Below are positions 1 through 12,800 of a stretch of 64,000 nucleotides of DNA, piece after piece. Both the position numbers and the translations under genes were made by a program. Position 1 is the stretch's first letter. Each line of letters opens with the position of its first letter. The notes beneath the pieces were generated by a model that ran no database searches, was not told where the DNA came from, and saw only the letters and a list, made by a program, of their open reading frames with translations. The stretch comes from Symbiodinium natans. Taxonomy: Eukaryota > Sar > Dinophyceae > Suessiales > Symbiodiniaceae. The DNA is taken from positions 243,826-307,825 of the forward strand of contig CAJNDS010002715.1 in NCBI GenBank assembly GCA_905221605.1, given 5' to 3'.

Positions 1-3000
1 AGCCGCCTCCGCTGTGGCAAAGGTGACGGCAGCAGCACCTGTGGCCATGAGAAGACTCTACCCGGGGAGTTTTTACTATTTTGTACTGGTCAGGTCGAGA
101 AGGTATAATCAAGCGATACGTCTGCAGGAGCTGAGAGGCACGTAAGTTGGTACAGTGTTCGCGGTGGGAGCCGGTAGTTTTGTAGGGTCTAGGATGTAAC
201 CGAGCGATCCTCTCTCCACAAGCCTTGCAAAGAAAGGCCGAACCCAAATCCCACCCTTATCCCGAAAACACAACATCCCAGATAAACGCCTCTGACCCGA
301 CACAGCCGCACGTGCCTCGGCCCCAGAGCTCCACGGAAGTCACCGGACCGGCCTGGACTTGTTCAACTTCTGGAGTTTCGGAACTTGAGCCATCTTGAGC
401 CTATACTGCCCGGCATTCTGACTTCGGATTGGGTAAGCCCCACAGCACGTGCGCCCCACCTGGGAGAAGTGATCGCGAAGCGCGTCCTCCGGTAAAGTGC
501 AGGGACATCGAGTTCACGCTCGGACAGCCGATGATTCTGAGTTAATTACAGGGATTTGCCATTCTGAAGCGGCCGAAATCTGTTCTAAAGACAATCTCCT
601 CAGAGGTACCGAAGTCGAAGCCACGCACGTACACGCGATGGCAAGGTTCCTCAATGGACTCACTTGAAGGCTTCTAATGTGGAGGGAAGGCACTCTGTCA
701 AGGCCTGTTGCTACAGGGTCAAGGCCTAATTGAGGCTGAGGCCACAAAAAACCCGTCACCATAGCCGTAGTTGCAAGGGCCTATGAATTGAACTGTGGCA
801 AGCAGCCTCAGCCATCGTCGAAGCTCGAGGCAACCAGAACAAGAGCTATGTCGGCGAGGTGTTGAGCCGTAAAAGCGCTGCGAAACGACATGTCTAAGAG
901 GCTTCAGTCAGACTGGTGAGGGCACAACGGCACAACGGTACAACTGTGGTTCCGTTGTGGCTACTGCCGCAGGCCTGTGCTTGCCCTGTGAGTTTATGAT
1001 GGTCCTCGACATGACCGCTTCGTGGTTGTTCAGGCGAACGTTATGTGTACATCGGTTTTTTTCGGCACACGGAAGTTTGAGAAAGTTTCCTTGCCGGACT
1101 TCTCAAGTTTGTTTGGGACATCGACATGTCAGTTCCCGACACGTAAACAGAACAGGGTACCGCACCGCCTACAGCAGCTATCGCTTCATCCCACCTGAGC
1201 ATTTCGTCAGCCTAGCAGGCGGCAAACCGCGCATAGATCGCTCGTCCGCTCATCCCGGCTTGATTTTTAAGGCAGCTGTGCTCTCTGCAAGGATGTGTGC
1301 TAATCAATTTTCAGCACTACGAGATTTCATGCAAGTACTGCCGGTTGCTCAACGACTTCATTTTGTGCGTGCTGCCATGTGCTGCCCATTGCATGTTACG
1401 CGGCATACTTTGCAGCTCGAGCCGAACAAAAAATGGCAGTGAAGCACGCATAAGAAAGAGGGAGTTTTCGGCTCAGCAGACCTGGAACGCTGTTGGGAAA
1501 GACAATCAAGACAAGCGATGTGGAAGTTATCGAAAGAGACATGCCGCATCTTGCCACAGCTTGCACTCCTGTGGGAGCAAGGGGCAAAGATCGTAGTGGA
1601 ACTCATTACCCTCGCGTATTTCGGCCCGCAGGCATCTGCAGAAACACCGCATCCCGGCAGGTTATGCCGACTTGAATTCCTAATCTTCAAATCTCGAGCT
1701 ACTGTCGAAGCATCACAAAATATCGCGATTGTCACAACTGGTCCTCGTTTGCCACGCCTGACTCGTGATGTCAGCAGGATCTGGAAGGTCTTGGTTGCGG
1801 TCGAACATCAGTCCGCGACAAATCTGGCGTGTTTTTAGGTATGCATGCAATCTTGTGTGCATGCAGCAGTTTATGGCTCTCATGGGGCTGCAGCGCGTTT
1901 GCGATGGCCCGTCTTGAGGGTATAGTCAGAAAATATTCGCACAAACTTTGCCCTTAAGGCGTGTTGCGCAGCTTGCTCCTGTAAATCTACACCTACTTAG
2001 CCTAAAATCCTGGGCACCTCCTTCAGATCCACTTCCCACTCCTCGCAGCGAATGCTTTGCAACTGCACTAAGCGAAAGCCTGAGCTCACGCACATCTCAC
2101 ATCTCCTTCAAGACCAGGCGCTACTGCAGCAGAGGAACTGCAAAATTCTGAGCAGATCATACTTCAGAAACAGCTGCAACAATGTCGAAGGTCACCGGCA
2201 AACTTCACGGGCACCAAGCAAGAGGCCATCTGTCCTCCTACTTCTTGGTCATCGATTCTGAGGCATCCCAGTCGGGCGGGGGCGGCTCTTTCAGAAACTT
2301 TTCCTTCAGCTCAGCGTGGGCTGTGCGACTCCGAACGGTGGAAGCTTCTGCAGTCTCTCAGTCCAAACAGCACATCCTGCCAACAGCTACAAACACCATG
2401 GCACCTGGAACCTAGACCCTGCAATCTCTACTAAATGTAAAACCCTCCAAAGTCCCTGCTCACGGCTCTGACTAATTTTACTTGATGTGAACATAACTTG
2501 CCGCAAAAAAAACCAACGTCTTCTTCTTTGCTAGAAAACAGCATGTAATTACTTACCACTCGGAAACAGTGTGCAAGCCTCGCCCACCCCCCATCATGGG
2601 AGGGGATGGGCGGCAGGACACTCGATTAGGGGACCTTCGGGCGGCTTAGCGAGACTCTTGCAAAGCTTCTACAGTATCTGCTCGCAACTCTCCAATTTTA
2701 TTCAATATTGAGCACACCTGACTCAATCCTGGACTACTGGGAAAATCCCCAAGCATTCGCAGCCCTCAACCTCAACTTCGCAGGGGATTTGCAAGCGGAG
2801 CTTGGTACACATGCAAACAAACAACCCTACAAGCTTCGTAACTTGGCCGGGTGGCGCACAAGTGAAGCAAATGCTGCGACGGAAAGTCCACGCTGCCTTG
2901 CCGGCCACGAAGGCTGCGGCACACCTGCGAAATCTCCAGCTTAAAAAGAATGCCAATGCTGCTGGGACTGCAAAAACGCATTTTCTTCGCAATCGCATGG

Positions 3001-3580
3001 ATGCCCTTTGTCCCGCGGCCTCAGACAGCAGGGGCCGCGCTTCACCGAAGCGTCGGGCGACAAAAAGCTCGAAGGCCTTCCTGTTGTACATAGTAAATCG
3101 CAAGAACAGGCGCTTTTCAAAGTGCTGTGTTGAAGCAGGCTTCAAGGCCCCAAGTTCCACAATATCTTCGGATGGATATGGGCTTGTGCAAGCAATCCGA
3201 GGCAGACTGATCGGCAAACGTACTGTACGAGTACCTGACTTCCTAATGAGCTCCCCTCTCTCTGAAGCACGTCCTGTGAATGTCATAGGTCTTGGCCAGC
3301 CCAGACTTCTCGTTCGTGCGACGCGCCCGGACCTCCCACACCTCACAGTGCGGCCGGGCGGCAGGGCTGCACTTTCTGAGACGTCAGGCTGTGTGTCTAC
3401 ATATATGTGTATATTTCTAGATAATTATCTTTTGCACCCCGGGGGAGTTGAGAATGCACAGCGCACAAACAGAAATTTTGGCACCCCCCCCCCCCCCAAC
3501 CCCCAAAAAATAAAAGGTAAGACACGGACACAATACAAACATCACATCTGCTCCAACATCTGCTTCAACACTGAACGGGT
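1..3580. other. Host intergenic DNA, no recognisable gene
   Basis: Mixed-composition DNA in which every open frame is short, overlaps others on both strands and shows no family motif. The longest, a plus-strand frame over 2802-3668, runs through a poly-C tract near 3484-3498 and into the foldback repeat that follows, so I do not read it as coding. I see no tRNA or rRNA here. Confidence 0.6.
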
Positions 3581-3727
3581 CCGATTGAATCCAATCGTTT
3601 TCGATTGGATTCAATCGGTGCAGAGCCAAGATCCAAGATTTCCCGGACTCTTCCAGGGAAATCTCTGATCTTGGATCTTGACTTCGGTCGATTGGATTCA
3701 ATCGTTGTCGATTGGATTATTCAATCG
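3581..3727. repeat. Foldback repeat with nested palindromes
   Basis: Positions 3581-3597 and 3602-3618 are perfect 17-bp reverse complements separated by TTTT, giving a strong hairpin. The 16-mer cgattggattcaatcg recurs at 3689-3704 and a related copy lies at 3709-3727. Between them an inverted pair (agatccaagatttccc ... gggaaatctctgatcttgg) forms a second dyad. The block is about 147 bp and is followed by a CCCCCG-rich tract. It looks like a small non-autonomous foldback or MITE-like element, but no target duplication was identified. Confidence 0.7.
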
Positions 3728-3940
3728 CCCCCGCCCCCGCCCCCACCCAAGGTCCCCTACTTGCGTGCACGCGTTGCCTTGCACATGTTGTTCATATCAC
3801 GACAGCCTACGCACATGCATTCCTTTCATGCTGTTGCTGGCAAGCCGCCTCAAGGATTCGCTTTGTAAGGTACTGCTTCAGTTTGCTGCCATGGCCAACA
3901 TTCGGGTTGAAGGTTTCGTTACCTTCGAGCAGAGTGATGT

Positions 3941-4072
3941 GGAATCTTGGCTCCTGGTTCCCGGGTCCCGTTTTAATTAGTTCAAAGGGGCCCAGGCTCA
4001 GGAACCTAGAATTCCCGCAAGTCTTTTCTGGGAATCTCGGTTCTTGGTTCTTGGCTCCATTTTAATTGAACC
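3941..4072. repeat. Diverged 43-bp direct repeats with an inverted copy between
   Basis: A unit starting ggaatcttggctcctggttc at 3941 recurs as ggaatctcggttcttggttc at 4031, a 90-bp period, and both copies end in ttttaatt followed by gaac or gttc. The spacer holds a partial reverse complement (ccaggctcaggaacctagaattccc). The words resemble those in the foldback block 300 bp upstream, so both may be diverged members of one foldback family. Confidence 0.5.
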
Positions 4073-4353
4073 AGTCCGTGATAAATAGAGCGCGCAATTC
4101 CCAAAAAAAAATGAATCAGATTTTGGTGCGCTAAGTTATGCAGAGCTTAGGGTCAGGTGATTTCGAAACATGCGCATCGCAGTTCAAAGTGCCCGTGTTT
4201 ATCTACGACTTGACCCCCACCAAATTTAGTTGTATCAGTATTGATCTGTGTATGGCTATGGAGACGAAAGGTGAGCTTTCTTACTTTGCAGAAACAAAAA
4301 ACAAACCAAGACAGCTTCTACTACTAGTGATGTCCAGTGGTAAATGTAGGTGG

Positions 4354-4800
4354 GTAAACAAATGATGTTCAGGAATATGGTTTAGGGCTAAGGAAAAGTG
4401 TCTCACGGTTAGGGAAGGGGTTTAACCGCTCTTCTGGAACATCTTAAATGCTTTAGGGTAGAGGGAAGCTCAATGTTTAGGAATCGGCCAAGGGTTTTAG
4501 TACTCGAGTTGAGGTAGTAATAGTAAGCAAATAAAGTTCCGGAATATGGATTAAGTTGTAGGAACAAAGGTTTACGGCTTAGGAAAAGTATCTAGCGGTT
4601 AGGGAACTGGTTTAACCATTTGGGGCAGCTCTCTTATGAAACTCTTCATTCTGTAGTGTTGAGGGAAGCTCAATGTTTGGGAAAATTCTGGTTGCGGCCC
4701 AGGGTTCATAGTACTCAAGTTGAGGCATTAATGGTGAAACATGAGGTAGTAAGCAAATTATGTCCGAGAATATGGTTTCGGCTTTAGGGATAGAGGCTTA
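4354..4800. repeat. Diverged tandem repeat of about 170-225 bp with TTTAGGG-like words
   Basis: The opening phrase gtaaacaaatg...ggaatatgg at 4354 recurs as gtaagcaaataaag...ggaatatgg at 4523 and gtaagcaaattatg...gaatatgg at 4748. Inside each unit are shared phrases such as gagggaagctcaatgttt and ggaaaagt(g/a)tct(c/a). Many words resemble the plant/alveolate telomere unit TTTAGGG. There are two full units plus the start of a third, diverged in sequence and length. Confidence 0.6.
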
Positions 4801-6222
4801 GGGCTTGTGACGTTTTTTAGGCCCGGACCAATAACGTTTCCAAATTGATGCTTGAGGAAATTGACTCAATTCAAAGCCTTCAGGTTTAGCGATGTTTCTT
4901 GACTGGCAAGGGAACATGCAAGGTTCTGGACTAGGTTTCAGCCTAAACTTTCAACACATACGGTTTTCACGAATAGCTTAAATTGGCTTTACATGAAGAA
5001 GGCTGAACATGAAGGGTACACCCCGCAGGCGCCCACAGCATTACTGTTGCTAAACAGTACTCGTTTGCAAGCATTTGAGAATTAGGGTGTCTAGACTTTA
5101 GACGACTAAACTTAGTAGAGAAACTCTTTAATGTGTAGTGGAACTCTTGAAGGTTTCAGCCAAGGCCTACTTGTCACTTCTGCTGCGCACGACCGCGACA
5201 GGCAGGCGGGGGGGGTCCAACTATCAACTTCCTCAGACTGTCTTTACACTGGGTTTAAAGGGGTGGCTCGCCAGACATGGTACTTCATTATATCGCAGCC
5301 TTCGTCTCCTTCACTGTCCTTACGGTGGGGTTTGGAGGGTAGCATAGTTACATATATACATAATATCCTATATATATGTATATATACTTCATGCGGCGTC
5401 CTGTGTTCTCGGATTTATGCCTATGGCATAGCAACTTATGGCAAGTGGCAAGCCTGCACGCTTTGCAGTCAACAGTTGAGCACTGGTGCAGGCCTGCCTT
5501 TGTCGCAGACTTCCGGCCCTTGAGGATAAGGTTCCCCACAGGCCGGGCCACGAAGGTCTTGTGCAAATCGTCCGCCTGCTGCGGCGAAGATCAGCCACAA
5601 GATGCCATAAGAGTGTCCTACGATCACTCTGGAAATTGTGGGGTTGCGGCTGTCCTACTTACTTCATTCGAACCTGTTAACTGTAAATTTGAAGAATGTC
5701 GCCGCCGCACAGCTGGAAGCTGCAACCCTCCCCCCCCGCCTCCTCCAGACACTCGTTTGATACCAAGCATGATGTACCAAAGTGGGAGTTGATGCTCCTC
5801 GCTGATCCGTTGACTTTCAAGATCTTCCAGTTTTTGAGAGAGAGAGAGAGGTCCGGGCTTCTAGGAGGACCGGGTCGGCCGTGCAATGTTTCTCAACAGG
5901 TTGAATGCAATGTGAAATCCGAGAGTCTTCAAACGCGCTGCCACGTTCACGCTGTCACCCAGCACGCCGTACCTGTCACAAAGGCTGGGGCGTATCTGTG
6001 AAACTACAAAAGCCAGCTCTGCAGAGAAATGCTTCTTACAGTCTAGGCACGTGACAATTTGGACTAGAATTCTACTGGACCTGCTTCAGATTCAGAGCCG
6101 ACAAGAGCTACTCTGCATGTGGAATCAGCTAGATGCAGATTGCTCAGTGACGGCGTAACAACTCAGGCACCTTTGCACCTATCCAATGTCAAGACGGGCA
6201 CACGCGGCGCACGAACACAGAC
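4801..6222. other. Host intergenic DNA, no recognisable gene
   Basis: No frame with domain content. A short AT microsatellite lies near 5346-5388 and a GA run near 5838-5850. Sequence before 5100 keeps traces of the degenerate telomere-like repeat. Confidence 0.55.
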
Positions 6223-6470
6223 GCATGCGCGCGCGCGCGCACGCGCGCGCGCGCGCGCATATGCACGTCCGCACCCCGCCCCCCCCCCCCCCACCCCCCC
6301 CCCCCCCCCCCCCCCCAACACACACACACACACACACACCATGACATGCAAACACAGACAGAGAGAGAGACACAGAGAGAGAGAGAGAGAGACGCACACA
6401 CACACACACACACTCAGTGACTGACTGACTGACTGACTGACTGACTGACTGACACAAACACACACATACA

Positions 6471-6523
<53 letters not shown>

Positions 6524-6551
6524 GACAGACAGACAGACAGAGACAGACAGA
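6223..6551. repeat. Compound microsatellite
   Basis: A chain of different simple repeats abuts without spacer: (GC)n at about 6225-6258, an almost pure C tract at 6276-6316, (CA)n, (GA)n, (CA)n, a pure CTGA tetranucleotide run at about 6415-6450, (CA)n, an A run at about 6484-6521 and a final (GACA)n. The long low-complexity frames on both strands here (for example Cys/Val-rich on the minus strand) are repeat artefacts. Confidence 0.9.
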
Positions 6552-6780
6552 TGGTTCTGTGTCGCCGTGTCGGCAGTCCCCTCCCGCCTCCCTATGCTAT
6601 CCCCCCCTCCCACGAAAACCCAACACCCTCACACAAAGTCAAACCCTAGACGCTAAGGCCTAAAAACACAAAACCATAAACCTGCAACCCTAAACAAACC
6701 CTCAAAGCACCTGTAGAACCTTACGCAAAACCCACAAAACCTTGAAAGCCCTCAACCCTAAAACCCTAAGACATTACAAC
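6552..6780. repeat. Degenerate interstitial telomere-like sequence
   Basis: Many irregular ccctaaa, aaccctaa and aaaacccac words on the plus strand, resembling CCCTAAA telomere units but without regular period. Similar words recur elsewhere in the window, including the inner end of the integrated element's terminal repeats and both introns of the Crinkler-like gene. Confidence 0.45.
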
Positions 6781-6798
6781 TCCTAATCCCTGAGCCCC

Positions 6799-6892
6799 CT
6801 CTCTCTCTCGCGAGAGCCCTCTCTCTCTATCTCTCTCCCTATCTCTCTCTCTCTCTCTATCTGTCTCCCTCTCTCTCTCTCTCTCTCTCTCA
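6799..6892. repeat. (CT)n pyrimidine tract
   Basis: About 90 bases of CT repeat with occasional TAT or CC interruptions on the plus strand. Confidence 0.85.
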
Positions 6893-9800
6893 GGAGCTCA
6901 GTCAACGTCAGGCCTGTCGTGGCGTGCCCTAAACCCTAAATCTTGAACGCCCCCCACCCCGATCAAGGGGGGGGCACCCGGGGGGGGAGGGCAGCATATG
7001 TGACTCGCAAACACGTGCACAGGCACAAGCACAAGCACAAGCACGAGCACTCTGCAAACAGCAACGCCTGAAACCATCTGCAACCTCGCGCTCAAGCCTC
7101 AAGCCCTTCCTTGCAAGGCCTGATACCCCCCTCCAGCCCAGCGGCTTGATGCGAGTTTGTGAGCCAATGTTGCCTACCAGGACCTGAGAAGGGGTGCTGG
7201 TGCCAGAGATGCAAGACAGAGGAGAGCGGTTCAGGTGATTTGACAAATTCAGGAGTCCACCTGCCGTGCCACCGAGATTCTGGGCTGGTAATTGAAAAGT
7301 TCTTCAGAGGAAGAATCGGGCCGGCTTTCGGAAAGGGCATGTGATGCCAACTGCTGATACTGACATGGGCATGTCGACTTTGCACCTAGCTTGCAAGTGA
7401 ACGACGCCCCTCAAAACTCTAAAAGCAGACAGGCCATGGACTGCGGGGCTTCTTCGAACTCCGACTTCCCATACAAATATCCTTATATAATCATTATACA
7501 AAAATAATAGCGCCAAACCAAACTTCATACGCGTTTTGAACATCCAGGTCATGCCTGGTTCCAGACTCATGCACCTATGCAACCTCCCTATACTTAAGGC
7601 CAGCATGGATGTACACCAGCTCACACGTTCCCCAACCCTGACCCACATGCTGCGAACCCCTTGATAAATCACCTGGCCGTGAAAACCTTGAGAGAGCAGT
7701 GTCTCGATGAAAAAATCGGCTCTCCTAAAATCAGCACTAGCATTTACTCGTGCCCAAAAGCCAATGAAAACCCTGGAACAGCTCAAGCTGCGTGCCTTCC
7801 CCGAGTGCACGCCGCAGCGCATCCGGACCCCAAGACGCTCCACCCGCTCGAGGACATCCTGGGTTGTAACATGTCTTCAGGTTGTTGGAGGGTTTTGGGA
7901 CTTGAGGCTTTAAAGGGCTCTGGCTTATGGGTGTGATGATCGGCTTAGGAAGGCGGGACGGGCCAGCCACAACCACGAGCAGTGTCCACAACCAGTAACC
8001 ACTGACAACCTGCAGGGATAGTCGGAGCCGACCAACTTGCCAGGATTCTGTCGCGGCTTCTGTGGCGTGCTCCTCGTGGTCCACTACCTCCAGAAACCAC
8101 TGAATCCGAAAAACGAAGCACATGACGGCCTTCCCATGAACTTGCACGACGCTTATGGCGCCTCGACATAACTAAGCTGCTTATGGAGCCACGACCTGAT
8201 TAAGCTGTACAGATATATGCCAGGCACTGTGCAAACAACGCAATCCAGTTCCTGATGTGTATTCGGAAGCCTCTTCGCCTCGCAGGCGTTTCTTGCGCAG
8301 GCGTTTCTTGCTTTGTTCTTGGCTTATGTGGTTGTTGTCTTGGAAACCTTCACTGATCGACAATCCCTGGCGCTTCGAAATGCTCTTGTTTTGTTCTCAG
8401 AATGCAGCGACCTTCTCTTCAGGAGTTCGCAAAACAACAATGGACCAACAACGAGTTTGCAAGGCGCCATGCTGAGCCTCGATGGACTGGTGCTGGAGAG
8501 GATGCGGTCACATTAACCTTCCACGATCCTTCAAATCATCTGTACGATCGCCTGACGCATTCACTTCTCGAGCTCACACCTGATCATGTGCATGCCACAC
8601 ATCGTCCATCATCACCATCACCATCACCGTCCGCCTCCTCATCAAAGCTGGCACCGGCGTGGAGCGTGATCGCATATGACCGCTCACAACAGTGATTAGG
8701 TATCTGCCATCTTGCAGTTTGGGATTCTGGCAGGGGTAAAAAAGTGCCGAAGGGTCAGAACCAAAGTCAGGCGTTGTTGGCCTCGCAGACTTGTCGCAAT
8801 TTTTCAAAAATGGTTCAGGTTTCACGCTCGGGCATGTCGTGACATGCCCTGATGCAAACAGCCAGCTCAAGGAGATATCGCAAAGCCACAAATCGACACC
8901 TTTGGCCCTTTCTAGAACAACTACCGCAGAACACTGTGCCACATCAAGTCTGGGATCTTCGGCCTCGTTCGGGGCGTTGAAGACCGCGAGCACCTACCGC
9001 TGCTTGAGTGTCGAAGTGGCACGGGAGGCAACGCACGAGTGAGCCGTGAGGTGCAGCAGATTGCAGCAGCTATCATAGCTGACGAGATAGATTCGTGAGA
9101 GAGAATTTTATCAACGACGACGGGCTATTCGTAACGAGATATATTCGTAGAGGAGCACCGTTTGGAACAGGAGAGCACGTGCCGTGAGCGCCTCGTCCGC
9201 GATGAATTCCAGCAGCGTGCCGCCAAGACCCTCAATCGCGCTTGAGACCTGCACTCAAGGCTTACGTAGGTCTTGCAGAATCGTAATTCAACTACCTCTC
9301 TTTCTTACATATACGTGTTTATGTAAATTCTGCATAATAATCTAAACTTTGTATTCTTACTTGTACATGACAGTGCATGCGCGCGTGTATGTAGTGTCTA
9401 CGTACATTGCATACATTCCATAAATTACATACATACATTCATACTGTGCGCATGCATACTCCTCACCAAGGTTTCCTGGCCGGGGTTATCCAAGGCGCTT
9501 GAAGGTTCAGATGGCCAGCTGGCAGGACAAAGCTCACAGACACTCCGCACAAAGCTTGCTTGGAACCCCCAGTTGTTTCCACGATGTTCCCCACTGTGGC
9601 CTCTGTGAAGGGGCTTGAGCAGCATCCATTTTAGAACGCAATATGCAGCATGCTCTTTTAGATGATGTTCTTGCCGCCCGCCTACCCACGCACTGCAGCG
9701 CACACTGTCCGAGGCGAAAGTTCTCACCATTGAAATTGATAGTTTGCCAAGTCATAACCAGGGCGAGCCAAACCAAAAAAACAACTTGCCCCATACTCAT

Positions 9801-12800
9801 CACTCCTCGATCCCGCTATCGCCGAGGTATCTGCAGACTGCAGGCTTAGGCCTGATCCATGCATCGTAGGAAGATTGCAAACACCCCAAAACAGCAGCAA
9901 CATGTCCAGCACGACCCAAACGATTGGGACCTACCCGCTGTGTTTCCTTGGGGCCGGAGCCCCGTTGGCTCTTTGGTCGTTTTTGCTTGCCGATGTGAAA
10001 TAGCATGAGACGCTTGGAGATGCAAAGTGCAGCATAGTAGTACAAGACGGGGCAAAGTGAAATGTCTCGCCGCTGCGAGGTAGGTGCGCGTTGCGTGCAG
10101 ATCGCCCACCAAAGCCTTGTTCTTTCACATGCCCTCACAGCCCGTCTAAAATCATCTTGACTTCTGAACTTCTTGACTGTAAGGGCGAAAAGGACAAAAA
10201 GGCGTAGCGGCGCGCCACTGGCCTCTCCATGGACGGAGCTTAAGAGGTCCAGCACGGCCTTTCGGAGAGCCCCGTGTACGCAACACCAGGCAAAGAACTA
10301 ACGAGCTCTTGCCTTTGGGTGGAGGCCGCGGCACATGTCTCGGAAGCCATCTATATCGCCTCGCTGTTGCCAGTTGCTGTTGCACATCTGACCGTCGGCC
10401 CAAATTCAGGAGCTGGGGAAACCAGTTGTGTCATGCACGGCTTGTCTGCTATATGGAGCACTGCAGAGCTCATCCGCAGTGCATGTTTTGGGCTTGAAGC
10501 TTGCGGCCGCGCGGCAGAAGAAAATGCTGACCTCGTTCTCGTGGAAGCCAACCGTGGCCTGCCACAGTCTTGGGGGTGTATCGTGAGCTCGCAGGTCGCT
10601 CTGCCATGAACATATAACATATAGCACTAGACTGACATAAGGCATTGCGAAGTGGGAGGTGCTGGGCCTCCACTCCGGATCTGTACCTGAGGACATGAGA
10701 AGCATTGAGAAGCCGAAGCTGTGGGCGTGGGATGCGTGGGATGGCAAGGGAAGATCATGCCGTTAGAAAGGAACAAGATACAGTAACTAGCGAAAGCAGC
10801 ATTGATGCCAGTAGCACGCCCGGTGCCCCGAATTCAGTAGCCGGCAAATCCAGAAACTTTGCAAAGCACCGGAACTTCCAAACAGCCATCAGCCCTCAAG
10901 GGCCCTCTTCAGTACTTATGGTACGAAACCAAGAGACTCAGACACGCAAAAGATCAAGCCCCCTGTGAAGCAAAGGAGCAAAACAAGCTTGGCCCCGTAG
11001 TTGTATCTACTGCATAGCTGATGCTGCAGGTACAAGACTTCTCCCCGCTAAGCCTCCCGAAGCAATGCGCCGACGGCGACAATGGTAAATGGTGTAGCTC
11101 GATACAACCGTTGCCCCGCGCATGGACTTGAGTTGAGCATGACATCTGAAGCCGAGGGACAAGGACTTCAGCAGATACGGCGGCACATACTTGGCCCAGG
11201 AGCGCAGTGCCGCTCGCATGGTCGTGAGGGAGCCGCGCAGATCCTGAGTTCACACAACCCCTCTCCTTCAATTGCTGCGGCGGTTTGGGCGTTCCCTCTC
11301 TGACGGCTGCTAGAATCTACATGTGTCTGAATCTTAGCAGAGGCCAGGAGGCCGCGAGCTCCTTCACATCATCGTTGTTCCTCGGTGGCGGATGTTCGCT
11401 TTCACCCAAAAGCTCGTCTTGGAGGTGCCTTTTCACTTCTGAACGAGGACTGGTTTGCCCAGGCATCACTGCTGCTACTGTAGCTCCCACCACACCTCAC
11501 CCAACCCTATAGTGTAAACCCTCAACTCTGAACCTCGAAGTTTTGAAGGACAGGTGACCAGGACATGTCTGCAACTCGAATGCCAAGCACACCACGGACC
11601 CAGCAGACCCTGCTTTTCTTCTGGATTGAAGGAAGAGTTCTGAGGGGCGAGGATGAGGGGCCACCGCTATGTTCAAGCCATCCTGCACTGAATCTGGACG
11701 TCATACGCCGGTGGCATTGACACATTACCCGTGTCAGCTTGTGGGGAAACACTCGCCCTTCCGAGAAGCACCGTGGAGACCCCGACAAACCCCAAAACCT
11801 CGAGCCTGACGGAAGCCCAAGCTGCTTCTCTGACTCTCTGCAGAAGGGCAGTCGCATGGTGTAGCGGATAAGCCCTCGGCACATCTCAGCATTGGAAAGT
11901 GAACATTCGATTAACTGCGTGGCATGCTTTGATCATACTGGTCACCGCGACAACATGTCGAATTTCATTGGCCAGGGGACTCTTGATCCAGCCTTGACGC
12001 TTGCCGTCCCTCTGCAGATCCTCGCGAGGAATGTCGGATCAGAAGCCTTCTTGCTTGGTCACTGGGCACTCTTAGTCGTGTTCTTCATGTCTTTCGGACG
12101 AAGGACGCAGAACACAGGTTGCCATTTTTTGCCTCATGGTGCTGGAACGAAGGCGTCCCCGAAATAAATGCGGAGCCACACCCAACTGCAAGCGGTCACA
12201 AACGTCCTTGAGCATGTCGCTAGCAGGCTGGAAATTCGTCATCCGCACGGCTTCCAGCGAGCGCAAAGAAGCCTCGGTTCGCAGTTGACACGTGCCATCC
12301 GGCTTGGAGAGCCTCTAGCCTTGTGGGTTGTTCTGTGAGGAGGCTGTATAGATGGTGAACTGCGTTGCGGTGCCCAAGCCCGTGCGGAAGGAAGTGAAAG
12401 CTCTCGATATAAACACAAAGAGGCTGCCTGAGAGCTCGCATGGGTGAGTAGAAACTGCGCTGGCACAAGCACTATGACTGGGCCTCCCACGTTTAAGTAT
12501 AAAGGAAACGGATAACGACAGGTTGATGCGTCTGATGCGTAAACACGCACGCAACAAAACTCGAGGCGTCGACATCGACGACCACGACCCTCTTGATGTT
12601 TCGGCGTGCCGATCCGCTCTCACCTAGATGCCGCGCGCCCTGGAGAACACGAGATGTCGGACGGCAGCTTCACACTCAAATAGTGGGGGGGGGGGGGGGG
12701 GTGGTTCGCATCGCAGCAAACACCAAATCGCACTCGCGCCTACACAGGTCCCTCGGTCCCGTCCGCGTCGCGCATGGGGTCCCGGTGCTTATAGAGTGCT

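Noticed and set aside
1-60. 16-base word shared with the channel-like S1 piece (ggcaaaggtgacggca)
   Set aside because: Similarity does not extend on either side; probably chance.
2802-3668. Plus-strand frame of 288 codons
   Set aside because: No domain; it runs through a poly-C tract and the foldback hairpin, and an equally long minus-strand frame overlaps it.
6163-6613. Long Cys/Val/Ser/Leu-rich minus-strand frames
   Set aside because: Direct translations of the compound microsatellite.
11849-11885. tRNA-Arg-like start (gtcgcatggtgtagcggataagc)
   Set aside because: The downstream sequence does not close an anticodon arm, T-arm or acceptor stem.
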